64,000 bases of DNA from Lachnospiraceae bacterium (GTDB taxonomy: Bacteria > Bacillota > Clostridia > Lachnospirales > Lachnospiraceae), in assembly GCA_017428265.1 (NCBI GenBank), contig JAFRRD010000033.1, positions 1 to 64,000 on the forward strand. The letters run 5' to 3'. This document shows, one piece after another, positions 8,041 through 16,807 of the stretch. Every line of letters begins with the position of its first letter. The stretch's first letter is position 1. The position numbers and the translations under genes were made by a program. Below the pieces are notes generated by a model that saw only the letters and a list, made by a program, of their open reading frames with translations, ran no database searches and was not told the origin of the DNA.

Positions 8041-8899
8041 CACGGCAAAACTGAATGAACGTCTTGCCGAATGGCTTCCCCGGGAAGAAACGCAGGCGGA
8101 GCGCCTCCGCGAAGCAATGAATTACAGCTTTACGGCCGGCGGGAAAAGACTGCGCCCGCTTCTCATGGCGATGACCTATGAAGCTTTCGGCGGAGAAGGC
8201 CCTGAGATCGAACCGTTCATGGCGGCGATCGAGATGATCCACACCTATTCGCTGGTACACGATGACCTGCCCTGCATGGACAACGATACGCTCCGCCGCG
8301 GCAAACCGACCACCTGGAACGTTTACGGTGAGGATTTCGGCGTGCTCGCGGGCGACGGCCTTCTGACCTATGCCTTCGAGACGGCAGCCAAAGCCTTTGA
8401 AGTGACCGGCGATCCGGCGCGCACGGGCCGTGCGATGTCGATCCTGGCCCGCAAGGCGGGGCTTTACGGCATGTGCGGCGGCCAGGCGCTTGATGTATTG
8501 CTGACCGGTTCCGCCCCTTCCGCGGATCAGCTGGATTTCATTTACCGCAACAAGACCGGCGCCCTGCTCGAAGCCTCGATGATGATCGGCGCAGTGCTGG
8601 CCGGCGCGGACGGCGAAGCCCTGGAAAATGTGGAAAAAGCGGCTGCCGCGATCGGCTACGCTTTCCAGATCGAAGATGACATTCTCGATATCACCGCCGA
8701 CGAAGCCGAACTCGGCAAGAACGTCGGCAGCGACGAGAAAAATGCCAAAACTACTTTCGTTACACTATACGGTATGGAGGCTGCACAGAAAGAAGTGCGG
8801 CGGCTGACCGAAGAAGCCCTGGCGCGCATCGATGCTTTTCCGATGCCTGCGCCTTCGCTGAAGGAACTGGTCGCCGGCCTTTGCAGCCGCCGGAAATAG
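8030..8899 (+). CDS. ispA: Farnesyl/geranyl diphosphate synthase
   Basis: A 289-residue class I trans-prenyltransferase. The first aspartate-rich motif D-D-L-P-C-M-D is at residues 78-84 and the second, D-D-I-L-D, at 216-220; G-G-K-R-L-R-P-L stands near residue 37. The two extra residues in the first motif indicate a short-chain synthase that condenses isopentenyl diphosphate with allylic diphosphates. It sits directly before dxs, which supplies the same isoprenoid pathway. Confidence 0.93.
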   Translation: MSDNTAKLNERLAEWLPREETQAERLREAMNYSFTAGGKRLRPLLMAMTYEAFGGEGPEIEPFMAAIEMIHTYSLVHDDLPCMDNDTLRRGKPTTWNVYGEDFGVLAGDGLLTYAFETAAKAFEVTGDPARTGRAMSILARKAGLYGMCGGQALDVLLTGSAPSADQLDFIYRNKTGALLEASMMIGAVLAGADGEALENVEKAAAAIGYAFQIEDDILDITADEAELGKNVGSDEKNAKTTFVTLYGMEAAQKEVRRLTEEALARIDAFPMPAPSLKELVAGLCSRRK

Positions 8900-8906
8900 G
8901 ACAGAC

Positions 8907-10817
8907 ATGTTTCTTGAACAGATCAATCAAACCGGAGACATCCGGAAAATATCCCCGCGGGACTATGCCGCGCTGGCCGATGAGATCCGTGCCTTTCTGG
9001 TCACGAAGGTCGGCGAACACGGCGGCCATCTGGCGTCGAATCTCGGCGCTGTCGAGCTGACCATGGCCCTTCATCTTGCCTTCGATCTGCCGAAGGACAA
9101 GATCATTTTCGACGTCGGCCACCAGTGCTATACGCACAAGATCCTGACCGGGCGGAAGGACGGCTTTGACAGCCTGCGGTCCCTTGGCGGCATGAGCGGA
9201 TTCCCGAAACAGGCCGAGAGCGACACCGACATTTTCGATACGGGTCACAGTTCGACATCCATTTCCATGGGCATGGGCCTTGCAAAGGCCCGCGACGCGG
9301 CAGGAGAGGACTATGCCGTAGTTTCGGTGATCGGTGACGGCTCCATGACGGGCGGCATGGCCTTCGAGGCGCTGAACAACGCCTCCCGGATGAAGAGCAA
9401 TTTCATCATCGTCCTGAACGACAACAACATGTCGATCAGCCACAATATCGGCGGTATGAACCGCGCTTTCCAGAACCTGCGGACCGAACCGGGCTATACC
9501 CGCCTCAAGGAAAGCGTCAAACAGATGCTGGACAGCATCCCCGATTTCGGTACCCATATGGTCTCCGGCATCACCAGAGTCAAAAACAGCATCAAGCAGC
9601 TGGTCATGCCCGACATGTTCTTCGAAGACATGGATCTGACCTATCTCGGTCCGGTCGACGGCCACGACATCAGGAAGATGACGGCTGCCTTCGAAGATGC
9701 GCGGCGGATGAACAAGGCCGTGATCGTGCATGTCGTCACGCAGAAGGGCAAAGGCTACAAATTTGCGGAAGAGGATCCCGAACGCTTTCACGGCGTCGGT
9801 CCTTTCGAGCCCTCGACCGGCAAAATGCTCTGTACGCCGAAGAGATGTTTTACGGACTGTGTTTCGGACATGCTTCTGGAAATGGCCGCCGAAGACCGCC
9901 GCGTCGTCGCCGTCACGGCTGCGATGGCGCACGGCACAGGACTGACACGTTTCGAGGAACAGTTCCCCTACCGTTTCTTCGACGTCGGCATTGCCGAACA
10001 GCACGCGGTCAGTTTTGCCGCCGGCCTCGCCAAGGGCGGCCTGAAACCCTATGTCTGCATTTATTCGACCTTCCTGCAGCGCTCCTACGACCAGCTCGTG
10101 CACGACGTGTGTCTGCAGGACCTGCCGGTGCGGCTGCTGATCGACCGCGCCGGTATCGTCGGAGAAGACGGCGAGACCCATCAAGGTATGCTGGACGTCG
10201 GCTATCTCAGGACCTGTCCCGGACTGACCGTCATGGCGCCGAAGGACGGCCGGGAGCTGGAAGCCATGCTGCGTTTTTCTCTTGATTTTGAACATCCGCT
10301 GGCGATCCGCTATCCGCGCGGTGCAGCGCCGGAGTCTGTTTCGGACAGTGCGGAACCGGTCGTGCACGGCAAAGCCGAGGTGCTCCGGCGGGGGAAGGAT
10401 ATCGTCCTTTTTGCCGCGGGTAATATGGTTAAGCCTGCGCTTGACGCCGCGGACATTCTTGCGGAAAAAGGCTTCTCTCCGACAGTCGTGAATGCACGCT
10501 TCATCAAGCCGCTTGACGAGGAACTGCTCGTTTCTCTGGCGGATGAACACAGACTGATCACGGTTATCAGCGAGAGCAACCGCAGCGGAGGACTCGGCGA
10601 AGCGGTGGAGGACCTTGTGTTCCGGCGCAGGCTGCCTGTTGAGGTCCTGAACCTTGAACCCGCAGATTCCTTCATTCCGCAGGGAAAACCCGATGAACTG
10701 CGGACAAAGCTCGGCCTTGACGCCGCCGATATTGCCGATGCCATCATTGCGCACGGCGTCGCCCCCGGTGCGGGAAAGGTCCGGCGCTTCTTTGAAAGGC
10801 TCGGCGGAAAGTCATGA
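8907..10817 (+). CDS. dxs: 1-deoxy-D-xylulose-5-phosphate synthase
   Basis: A 636-residue transketolase-family enzyme that condenses pyruvate and glyceraldehyde 3-phosphate in the first step of the MEP isoprenoid pathway. The TPP-binding motif begins G-D-G-S-M-T-G-G and ends N-N near residue 155; H-Q-C-Y-T-H-K-I-L-T-G-R near residue 72 is the DXS version of the N-terminal motif; F-D-V-G-I-A-E-Q-H-A-V-S near 358 carries the catalytic Glu. It ends in a 4-base ATGA overlap with tlyA. Confidence 0.98.
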   Translation: MFLEQINQTGDIRKISPRDYAALADEIRAFLVTKVGEHGGHLASNLGAVELTMALHLAFDLPKDKIIFDVGHQCYTHKILTGRKDGFDSLRSLGGMSGFPKQAESDTDIFDTGHSSTSISMGMGLAKARDAAGEDYAVVSVIGDGSMTGGMAFEALNNASRMKSNFIIVLNDNNMSISHNIGGMNRAFQNLRTEPGYTRLKESVKQMLDSIPDFGTHMVSGITRVKNSIKQLVMPDMFFEDMDLTYLGPVDGHDIRKMTAAFEDARRMNKAVIVHVVTQKGKGYKFAEEDPERFHGVGPFEPSTGKMLCTPKRCFTDCVSDMLLEMAAEDRRVVAVTAAMAHGTGLTRFEEQFPYRFFDVGIAEQHAVSFAAGLAKGGLKPYVCIYSTFLQRSYDQLVHDVCLQDLPVRLLIDRAGIVGEDGETHQGMLDVGYLRTCPGLTVMAPKDGRELEAMLRFSLDFEHPLAIRYPRGAAPESVSDSAEPVVHGKAEVLRRGKDIVLFAAGNMVKPALDAADILAEKGFSPTVVNARFIKPLDEELLVSLADEHRLITVISESNRSGGLGEAVEDLVFRRRLPVEVLNLEPADSFIPQGKPDELRTKLGLDAADIADAIIAHGVAPGAGKVRRFFERLGGKS

Positions 10818-11650
10818 AAAAACGTCTGGACGTACTGGTGACCGAAAACGGGCTGGCCCCCTCACGCGAAAAGGCCAAGGCCCTGATCATGGCGGGCTGC
10901 ATTTACGTCAACGGCCAGAAAGAAGACAAGGCCGGCGCCATGTTCGAGGAAACTGCCGTCGTCACGATGCAGGGGAATAAGCTCCCCTATGTGAGCCGCG
11001 GCGGGCTGAAACTCGAAAAGGCGCTTCAGGTCTTCCCGATCAGCCTTGAAGGCAGCGTGGCTGTCGATATCGGAGCTTCGACCGGCGGTTTTACGGACTG
11101 CATGCTGCAGAACGGCGCCGCAAAGGTCTATGCGATCGACGTCGGCTACGGGCAGCTCGCCTATTCGCTCCGGAACGACCCGCGCGTCGTCAACATGGAG
11201 CGGACCAATATCCGGAACGTCAGGCCGGAGGACCTCGCCGAAAAAGCGGATTTTGCCTCCGTTGACGTTTCATTCATTTCCCTCAGGCATATTTTTCCGG
11301 TCATGAAGCAATTGCTGAAGGAAAGCGGGCAGGCCGTCTGCCTGATCAAGCCGCAGTTCGAAGCCGGCCGGGAGAAGGTAGGCAAGAAAGGCGTCGTCCG
11401 CGAGGAGGCGACGCACCGGGAAGTGATCGCGAACGTGATCGGCTTGGTCCGGGAAAACGGCTTTGCCGTGTGCGGCCTTGACTTTTCGCCAGTAAAAGGG
11501 CCGGAAGGCAACATTGAGTATCTGCTGTATCTTAAGCCGGCGGAAAGCCTGACGGCGGAAAAAGAACCTGAAGACATCCGGACGGACAGCTTCATTGCGG
11601 AGCTGGTCAGCCGTTCGCACCGCGTCCTGAACGAGAAGACGCAGGAATAA
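10814..11650 (+). CDS. tlyA: TlyA-family RNA methyltransferase
   Basis: A 278-residue protein: an N-terminal S4 RNA-binding domain (L-D-V-L-V-T-E-N-G-L-A-P-S-R-E-K-A-K) and a Rossmann methyltransferase domain with the SAM motif V-D-I-G-A-S-T-G-G-F-T-D-C near residue 85. M. tuberculosis TlyA 2'-O-methylates 16S and 23S rRNA; the Firmicutes members are often labelled hemolysin A. The D-V-S-F-I-S-L motif near residue 152 is conserved. Position between dxs and nadK is standard in Clostridia and Bacilli. Confidence 0.92.
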   Translation: MKKRLDVLVTENGLAPSREKAKALIMAGCIYVNGQKEDKAGAMFEETAVVTMQGNKLPYVSRGGLKLEKALQVFPISLEGSVAVDIGASTGGFTDCMLQNGAAKVYAIDVGYGQLAYSLRNDPRVVNMERTNIRNVRPEDLAEKADFASVDVSFISLRHIFPVMKQLLKESGQAVCLIKPQFEAGREKVGKKGVVREEATHREVIANVIGLVRENGFAVCGLDFSPVKGPEGNIEYLLYLKPAESLTAEKEPEDIRTDSFIAELVSRSHRVLNEKTQE

Positions 11651-11660
11651 GGAGACCGGG

Positions 11661-12482
11661 ATGAAACGCTTTTATATTCACAGCAATCCCAACCGGGATG
11701 AAGGCTATGTCCTCAGGAGCCGGGTCGAAGATTATCTGAGCCGCTGCGGGGCGGTCTGTGTGTGCTCCGACCGCGACGACATGCCGCCAGCCGATACCGA
11801 GTGCGTGATCGTGCTCGGCGGTGACGGTACGCTGCTGAAGACCGTCAGACGCTTCAACGACCTTGGGCTGAAATACATCGGCATCAATACCGGCCACCTC
11901 GGCTACCTGACTGCCGGTGACGGGGATATGATCCCGCAGATCTGCGAGAGCCTCCTGCGCGGTGAGTATGTCGTGGAGACCCGCATGGAGATCTATGCCC
12001 GCGTGATCCGCGACGGCCGTTCCATCGCCCGCCACCGTGCGCTCAACGAGATCGTCATCGGCCGCATTTATTCCGGCAAGATCGTCGACCTGAACGTCTA
12101 TCTGAACGGAAGCCTTCTGACTGCCTACCGTTCCGACGGGCTGATCGTTTCGACTCCCACCGGCTCGACGGCCTACAGCTTCTCCGCCGGCGGACCGATC
12201 GTGGAACCGACGGCACGCCTTTTCGTCATGACGCCCCTGGCGTCCCATTCCCTGAACAACCGCAGCATCATCCTTTCCCCCGAAGGAAAGCTGTCGGTCG
12301 AGATCGTCGGCAAGCCCGGCAGTTCGCACAACGACTACCAGGTCTCGTTCGACGGTGACAAAAATGTCACGCTGCAGCCCGGTGACCGCGTCGACATCGC
12401 GGAAGCCGACTGCACGGCTGCCCTGATCAAACTGAAAGAACGCAGTTTCGTAGAAACGCTGCGGAGCAAAATTTCGATCTGA
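11661..12482 (+). CDS. nadK: NAD(+) kinase
   Basis: A 273-residue enzyme with the diagnostic G-G-D-G-T-L-L-K-T-V motif near residue 53 and N-E-I-V-I near 133, followed by S-T-P-T-G-S-T-A-Y-S-F-S-A-G-G-P-I near 168. It phosphorylates NAD to NADP. AAGGAG precedes the ATG. In most Firmicutes argR/ahrC follows; here recN starts 15 bases later with no argR between. Confidence 0.96.
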   Translation: MKRFYIHSNPNRDEGYVLRSRVEDYLSRCGAVCVCSDRDDMPPADTECVIVLGGDGTLLKTVRRFNDLGLKYIGINTGHLGYLTAGDGDMIPQICESLLRGEYVVETRMEIYARVIRDGRSIARHRALNEIVIGRIYSGKIVDLNVYLNGSLLTAYRSDGLIVSTPTGSTAYSFSAGGPIVEPTARLFVMTPLASHSLNNRSIILSPEGKLSVEIVGKPGSSHNDYQVSFDGDKNVTLQPGDRVDIAEADCTAALIKLKERSFVETLRSKISI

Positions 12483-12497
12483 ACCGAAAGGATCCTT

Positions 12498-14165
12498 ATG
12501 CTTCGTCACCTGCATGTCAAAAACTTTGCCCTGATCGATGATGCCGCCGTGGATTTCGGCCCCGGTCTGAATGTGCTGACCGGCGAGACCGGCGCCGGCA
12601 AGTCGATCCTTATTGATGCGCTCGGCGCTGCACTCGGCCAGCGGGCCGGCAGCGAAGTCATCCGCAGGGGCACCGAAAATGCGTATATTGAACTTGTTTT
12701 TTCCGTTGAGGATGTTGCTCCGGAAAGGCTCACGGAACTCGAGCTTGAGCCGGAGGACGGAATGCTGATCATTTCCCGGCGGATATGGCCGGGACGCAAC
12801 ATCTACCGGATCAACGACGAGACCGTTACGGCCGGACGCGTGCGTGCCGTGACCGAATGCCTGCTCGACATCCACGGGCAGCACGAACACCAGTCGCTTC
12901 TTAAATCCTCGAAACAGCTGGATATCCTCGACGCGTTTGCGGGAACGGATGCGGAAAGCCTGAAATCTCGCTGTGCTGAGGCTTATCATACCTGGAAAAA
13001 GGCAGAAGAGAAACTGTCCTCCTTCACGCTCAGCGAAGAGGAGAGGATCAGACGTCTGGATTTCCTGGAATACGAGATCAACGAGATCGAGACTGCCGCG
13101 GTCAAGCCGGGCGAAAGAGAGCGCCTCAGCGACGAATTCAAACGGCTCAGCCACGGCGAAAAGATAGAACGGGCCGTCGGGACGGCCCTGACCGAAGTAT
13201 CCGAAACGGCTTCCGATGCCGTCGGACGCGCTGCGCGGCAGCTGAAGGCAGTCCTGGCCTACGACGAGTCGCTGCGGCCCCTGTGTGAAGAACTCAGTTC
13301 CCTTGATGACCTCTTGCGTTCCTTCTCACTGGATTCCGAGTCCTATCTGCGGGACAATGCCTGCGATGCGGAAACGCTTGCCGCAGTCGGCGACCGCCTT
13401 GATGAGATCCACCGGCTGGAAAATAAATACGGGGATCTGTCGGCCCGCGGAGACGAGATTCTGGCGAAACGTGCCGAAGAACGGCGTTTGCTGACCGAAT
13501 ACGAGGAATCCCGCGCCGAAGCCGTAAAAGCCCGGGAAACGGCATTTAACGCGCTTACAGAGGCATGTTCCGCGCTCACATCACTCCGGAAGAACGCCGT
13601 TCCAGCCCTGGAGGACGCCGTTGCCGGGGCACTGAATGAACTCAACTTCCTGTCGGTCGATTTCCGGATAGATCTGACGGATCTTCCTGAACCTTCTACG
13701 AACGGCATCGACCGCGCCGAGTATCTGATCTCGCTCAATCCGGGCTCCGATCCGGCTCCTTTGGCGAAGGTTGCGAGCGGCGGCGAACTCAGCCGCATCA
13801 TGCTAGCGATCAAGACCATCCTGGCCGACCGCGATGAGATCCCGTCCGTTATTTTTGACGAGATCGACAGCGGGATAAGCGGACGGACTGCGCAGATGGT
13901 CGGCCGGAAACTGAAGGAAATCAGCCGGTACCGGCAGGTGCTCCTGATTACGCACCTGCCGCAGATCGCTGCACTTGCGGACGAGCATTTCGGCATCGAA
14001 AAACGAACGGACGGCGTGACTACCCGCACGCTGATCAGCAGCCTTAACGAAGAGGAGTCGGTCCGGGAACTGGCACGTCTGCTCGGCGGCGACTGCATCA
14101 GTGAGAGTGTGCTTGAGACCGCCAAAGAGATGAAAAACGCTGCAAGAGGAGAGTTATCCACATAA
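12498..14165 (+). CDS. recN: DNA repair protein RecN
   Basis: A 555-residue SMC-like ATPase: Walker A G-E-T-G-A-G-K-S at the N-terminus (near residue 30), two long charged coiled-coil arms in the middle, and the signature K-V-A-S-G-G-E-L-S-R followed by Walker B V-I-F-D-E-I-D-S-G-I-S-G near residue 450. It acts early in double-strand-break repair. It ends the nusB-recN gene series, and a bidirectional terminator separates it from the convergent lexA. I see no clear LexA box just upstream of it. Confidence 0.96.
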   Translation: MLRHLHVKNFALIDDAAVDFGPGLNVLTGETGAGKSILIDALGAALGQRAGSEVIRRGTENAYIELVFSVEDVAPERLTELELEPEDGMLIISRRIWPGRNIYRINDETVTAGRVRAVTECLLDIHGQHEHQSLLKSSKQLDILDAFAGTDAESLKSRCAEAYHTWKKAEEKLSSFTLSEEERIRRLDFLEYEINEIETAAVKPGERERLSDEFKRLSHGEKIERAVGTALTEVSETASDAVGRAARQLKAVLAYDESLRPLCEELSSLDDLLRSFSLDSESYLRDNACDAETLAAVGDRLDEIHRLENKYGDLSARGDEILAKRAEERRLLTEYEESRAEAVKARETAFNALTEACSALTSLRKNAVPALEDAVAGALNELNFLSVDFRIDLTDLPEPSTNGIDRAEYLISLNPGSDPAPLAKVASGGELSRIMLAIKTILADRDEIPSVIFDEIDSGISGRTAQMVGRKLKEISRYRQVLLITHLPQIAALADEHFGIEKRTDGVTTRTLISSLNEEESVRELARLLGGDCISESVLETAKEMKNAARGELST

Positions 14166-14195
14166 TTTGCCTGAAAAGCATTGAAATGAGCACAA

Positions 14196-14231
14196 AAAAG
14201 AGCATGTCTCCGGTTGGAAGCATGCTCTTTT
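14196..14231. terminator. Bidirectional terminator between recN and lexA
   Basis: An 11-bp stem AAAAGAGCATG / CATGCTCTTTT with a 14-base loop; the A and T ends serve as U-tracts for both the recN and lexA transcripts. Confidence 0.9.
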
Positions 14232-14245
14232 CGTATGTGGAAAAC

Positions 14246-14872
14246 TCAGTGGAAGGTGCGGATCAGGGCGATGACCTTACCAAGGATGCGGCAGTCGGGC
14301 ACGATGATCGGTTCCATCTTATCATTTTCCGGCTGGAGGCGGATATGGCCGTTCTCCTTATAAAAACGCTTTACTGTCGCGGAATCGTCGATCAGGGCAA
14401 CGACGATCTCACCGTTCGAAGCTTCATTCTGCTCCTGGACCAGGATGCGGTCGCCGTCGAGAATGCCCGCATTGATCATGCTTTCGCCGTGTACTTCAAG
14501 CATGAAGAGGCTGTTCGCGCCGGCCGGCAGTTCGGAAGCAGGATAGGGGTAATAGCTTTCGATGTTCTGCTGCGCCAGGATGGGTTCGCCAGCAGCAACG
14601 CGCCCGACCAGCGGGACGGAGAACATCTCCTGGCGGCCGATGCCGTAGAAGTCGTCATCCGCGATCTCGATCGTACGCGGCTTCGTGGGGTCGCGGCGGA
14701 TATAGCCCATCTTTTCCAGGGTCTCAAGATGCGCATGGACGGAAGAAGTGGAGCGGAGACCGACCGCGCTGCAGATCTCGCGTACTGCGGGCGGATAGCC
14801 TTTGCTGAGGATCTCTTCTTTAATATAATTCAGGATCTCTTCCTGCTTGGCTGAAAGACCGTTTCTTCTCAT
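14246..14872 (-). CDS. lexA: SOS repressor LexA
   Basis: A 208-residue protein. The N-terminal winged HTH (residues 1-65, with [10 protein letters not shown] as recognition helix) precedes the S24 self-cleavage domain: cleavage site Ala94-Gly95, catalytic Ser131 in H-G-E-S-M and Lys168 in A-T-V-K-R-F. RecA filaments trigger self-cleavage and derepression of SOS genes. The start at 14872 has AAGGGGG upstream; the frame extends upstream, but only through the promoter. It is divergent from the yneA-like gene with shared LexA boxes, so it is autoregulated. Confidence 0.97.
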   Translation of the reverse strand: MRRNGLSAKQEEILNYIKEEILSKGYPPAVREICSAVGLRSTSSVHAHLETLEKMGYIRRDPTKPRTIEIADDDFYGIGRQEMFSVPLVGRVAAGEPILAQQNIESYYPYPASELPAGANSLFMLEVHGESMINAGILDGDRILVQEQNEASNGEIVVALIDDSATVKRFYKENGHIRLQPENDKMEPIIVPDCRILGKVIALIRTFH

Positions 14873-14938
14873 TGCAGATTCCCCCTTAGCCGGATTCAGG
14901 CGGCGGTGCGTTCCGGGCCTTGCTTTGCCGACGCCTGC

Positions 14939-14977
14939 ATTATAGCACAGCATGTTCGAAATGTCAAACATATGTTC
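14939..14977 (-). promoter_or_regulatory. lexA promoter with LexA box
   Basis: On the minus strand a perfect TTGACA (14962-14967), 17 bp, and TATAAT (14939-14944). The LexA-type box AAACATATGTTC (14966-14977) abuts and overlaps the -35 element, so bound LexA would block polymerase. Confidence 0.9.
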
Positions 14978-14979
14978 CC

Positions 14980-14991
14980 GAAAATTTGTTC
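14980..14991. promoter_or_regulatory. Degenerate LexA box
   Basis: GAAAATTTGTTC matches GAAC-N4-GTTC with one mismatch. It lies between the lexA and yneA-like promoters, three bases from the box at 14966-14977. Confidence 0.45.
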
Positions 14992-15011
14992 GATTTTTTT
15001 CGGAAAAAGTA

Positions 15012-15064
15012 TTGACAAACATATGTTCGGGTGTTATATTTGTGCTGTAATCGAACAGATGTTC
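15012..15064 (+). promoter_or_regulatory. yneA-like promoter with two LexA boxes
   Basis: TTGACA (15012-15017), 17 bp, TATATT (15035-15040). One LexA-type box, AAACATATGTTC (15017-15028), lies in the spacer; a second, GAACAGATGTTC (15053-15064, exact GAAC-N4-GTTC), lies just downstream of the start site. This arrangement should give tight LexA repression. Confidence 0.9.
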
Positions 15065-15121
15065 CGTTTTGGGCCCGGCAGCCTGCCGGAAAGCCCCGGA
15101 ACCGTTCAGAAGGAGGGTAAG

Positions 15122-15454
15122 ATGAGACGAACTTCAAGAAACAGAATGACCGGACGTCAGATGACAGCGATGTTCATCCTGCTTGCCGTCCTTGTCGTGA
15201 TCGCCGTGATCTTCATTTCCGGACGCCGCGTGGTGGCCGATACACCCGCTCAGACGCCGTATTACCGTACCGTGACCGTCAAAAAGGGCGACAGCCTCTG
15301 GTCCATCGCCGAGGAATATGCTCCGGCCGGCGACAACAGGAGCCTTTCCGCCTATGTGGAAGATCTCCGCAGCATCAACCGTCTGCGCCGCGATGCGCCG
15401 CTGCAGATCGGCCAGGCCCTGCTGGTCGTCTATTATGCAGGCGCAGAGAAATGA
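15122..15454 (+). CDS. YneA-like SOS cell-division suppressor (LysM protein)
   Basis: A 110-residue membrane-anchored protein: a basic N-terminus, one transmembrane helix (about residues 15-33) and a LysM domain (residues 49-105, with [11 protein letters not shown]). B. subtilis YneA has the same size, topology and LysM domain, lies divergent from lexA, and delays septation during SOS. The gene here has the same divergent position and two LexA boxes in its promoter. The start at 15122 has AAGGAGGG upstream. Sequence identity to YneA is not measured, so the symbol is left blank. Confidence 0.85.
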   Translation: MRRTSRNRMTGRQMTAMFILLAVLVVIAVIFISGRRVVADTPAQTPYYRTVTVKKGDSLWSIAEEYAPAGDNRSLSAYVEDLRSINRLRRDAPLQIGQALLVVYYAGAEK

Positions 15455-15529
15455 TCCGCCTGATACAGGGAATGTCCACCCCCACGCATTTCCCTGTTTC
15501 ACCCGCGCACAGCGGGTCATAAAGGATAA

Positions 15530-15553
15530 GGACCCGGCAGCGGGTCCTTTTTT
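15530..15553 (+). terminator. Terminator after the yneA-like gene
   Basis: GGACCC-ggcagc-GGGTCC followed by TTTTTT. It lies immediately before the end of the convergent recombinase gene. Confidence 0.9.
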
Positions 15554-15559
15554 GATCCT

Positions 15560-16696
15560 TTATTCGTCCGTTTTGTTGTCCGGATCATCCTTTTTTGATG
15601 CCGCCTCAGGCTCCGGCTCTTTGCCGGCATCCTTATCAGGCAGTTTTTCGCGGAGCTTCACCGCATTCCGCTGCGAACGGAGCATATAGTCGTTGGTCGC
15701 TGCATAGTGCTTTTTCGTCGTATTAACGTCGGAATGGCCGAGCACGCTCGCCACCAGATAGATGTCGTTCGTTTCCTGATACAAACTCGTACCGTAGGTG
15801 CTGCGCAGCTTGTGCGGCGTGATCTTTTTCAGTGTCGTCACGGTCATGGCGTACTTCTTGACAAGATTCTCCACCGAACGGACGTTGATCCGGCGCATCT
15901 GCAGCGACAGGAAGAAGGCATCTTCGTAGCCTGCGCGCGGTACAAGCGTTTTACGCTCGTCATAATAGACCTCCAGCGCATCGGCCACTTCGTCGCTGAA
16001 ATACACGATGGCTTCCTTGCCGCCTTTACGGTGCACGTGGACGCCCATGTTCTGGAAATCCACGTCCTTGATGTCAAGGCCGACGCATTCCGAGACACGG
16101 ATGCCGGTCCCGAGCAGAAGAGAAAGCATGGCCAGATCCCTGTTTTTGGTCTTCTCATGGAAGGCCTGCTGTTTTTCACTCAGCTTTTCGCCGCTTTCCA
16201 CCTGATCCAGCAGCTCTGCGACCTCATCGATATCCAGCCGGATGATCTCTTTCTGCGGGATCTTCGGCAGCGGGATCCGCGCGGCAGGATTCGATTCGAC
16301 CATTTCCTTCTGATAAAAGTAATTGTACATCGTCTTGATGGCGCTGATCTTGCGCATCAGGCCGCGGGCGTGATTGATATGCTCCTCGCCGTCCTCGGAC
16401 GTGTAATATTTCAGATAGTCCATATAGGCTTCCAAATCGATCGGCTTGACGTTCTCGAGAGAGGAGACCTCCAGGCTGCGCACGTCTTTCCCCTTGAAAA
16501 ACGGATGGTTTTCGACGAGATAATCGAAAAAGACGCGCAGATCGTAGGCATAGGCGATCCGGGTCCGGCTTGACGTATTCGGTTCGATCCCCCGGAAGAA
16601 ATAAAACAAAAACGGCGGGAGAGTGGCCTCAAGTTCCCTCAGTTTTTTGGTATTCCGGATATCGATCTGTTCATGATAGGGTCTGTTTACCGCCAT
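15560..16696 (-). CDS. Tyrosine-type recombinase/integrase
   Basis: A 378-residue protein with an N-terminal SAM-like core-binding domain (residues 25-130) and a complete catalytic domain: Arg200 in G-T-G-I-R-V-S-E, Lys224 in H-R-K-G-G-K, His295 and Arg298 in H-K-L-R-S, His321 in L-G-H-S-D, and nucleophile Tyr331. It resembles the XerD-like recombinases seen next to lexA in Clostridia rather than a prophage integrase; no phage genes or att-like repeats border it. The C-terminal tail (from 350) is Lys/Glu/Asp-rich and low in complexity. GGAGG stands 8 bases before the ATG. The target site is unknown. Confidence 0.9.
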   Translation of the reverse strand: MAVNRPYHEQIDIRNTKKLRELEATLPPFLFYFFRGIEPNTSSRTRIAYAYDLRVFFDYLVENHPFFKGKDVRSLEVSSLENVKPIDLEAYMDYLKYYTSEDGEEHINHARGLMRKISAIKTMYNYFYQKEMVESNPAARIPLPKIPQKEIIRLDIDEVAELLDQVESGEKLSEKQQAFHEKTKNRDLAMLSLLLGTGIRVSECVGLDIKDVDFQNMGVHVHRKGGKEAIVYFSDEVADALEVYYDERKTLVPRAGYEDAFFLSLQMRRINVRSVENLVKKYAMTVTTLKKITPHKLRSTYGTSLYQETNDIYLVASVLGHSDVNTTKKHYAATNDYMLRSQRNAVKLREKLPDKDAGKEPEPEAASKKDDPDNKTDE

Positions 16697-16757
16697 AAAT
16701 CAGCCTCCGTGATGCAAAATCAGCTTATAATTCAGCAATATTCGCTTGTTTTCGGGG

Positions 16758-16777
16758 CTATAAACAAACGTTTATAG
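16758..16777. repeat. Inverted repeat upstream of the recombinase gene
   Basis: CTATAAAC-aaac-GTTTATAG, perfect 8-bp arms with a 4-base loop. It lies between the recombinase start and the end of the TtcA-like gene; it could be a protein-binding palindrome or a weak terminator for the TtcA-like transcript. Confidence 0.6.
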
Positions 16778-16780
16778 GGC

Positions 16781-16795
16781 CAACTATTCGCAAAA
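16781..16795. repeat. 15-bp inverted-repeat copy, left of the TtcA-like gene
   Basis: CAACTATTCGCAAAA; the reverse complement of 17724-17738 differs at one position only. The two copies flank the TtcA-like gene in opposite orientation, 928 bases apart. Confidence 0.65.
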
Positions 16796-16807
16796 TCTTA
16801 ATATGCC

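Noticed and set aside
14951..14963. TGTTCGAAATG near lexA as a further LexA box
   Set aside because: Only the GTTC half is present; the matching GAAC four bases before it is missing.
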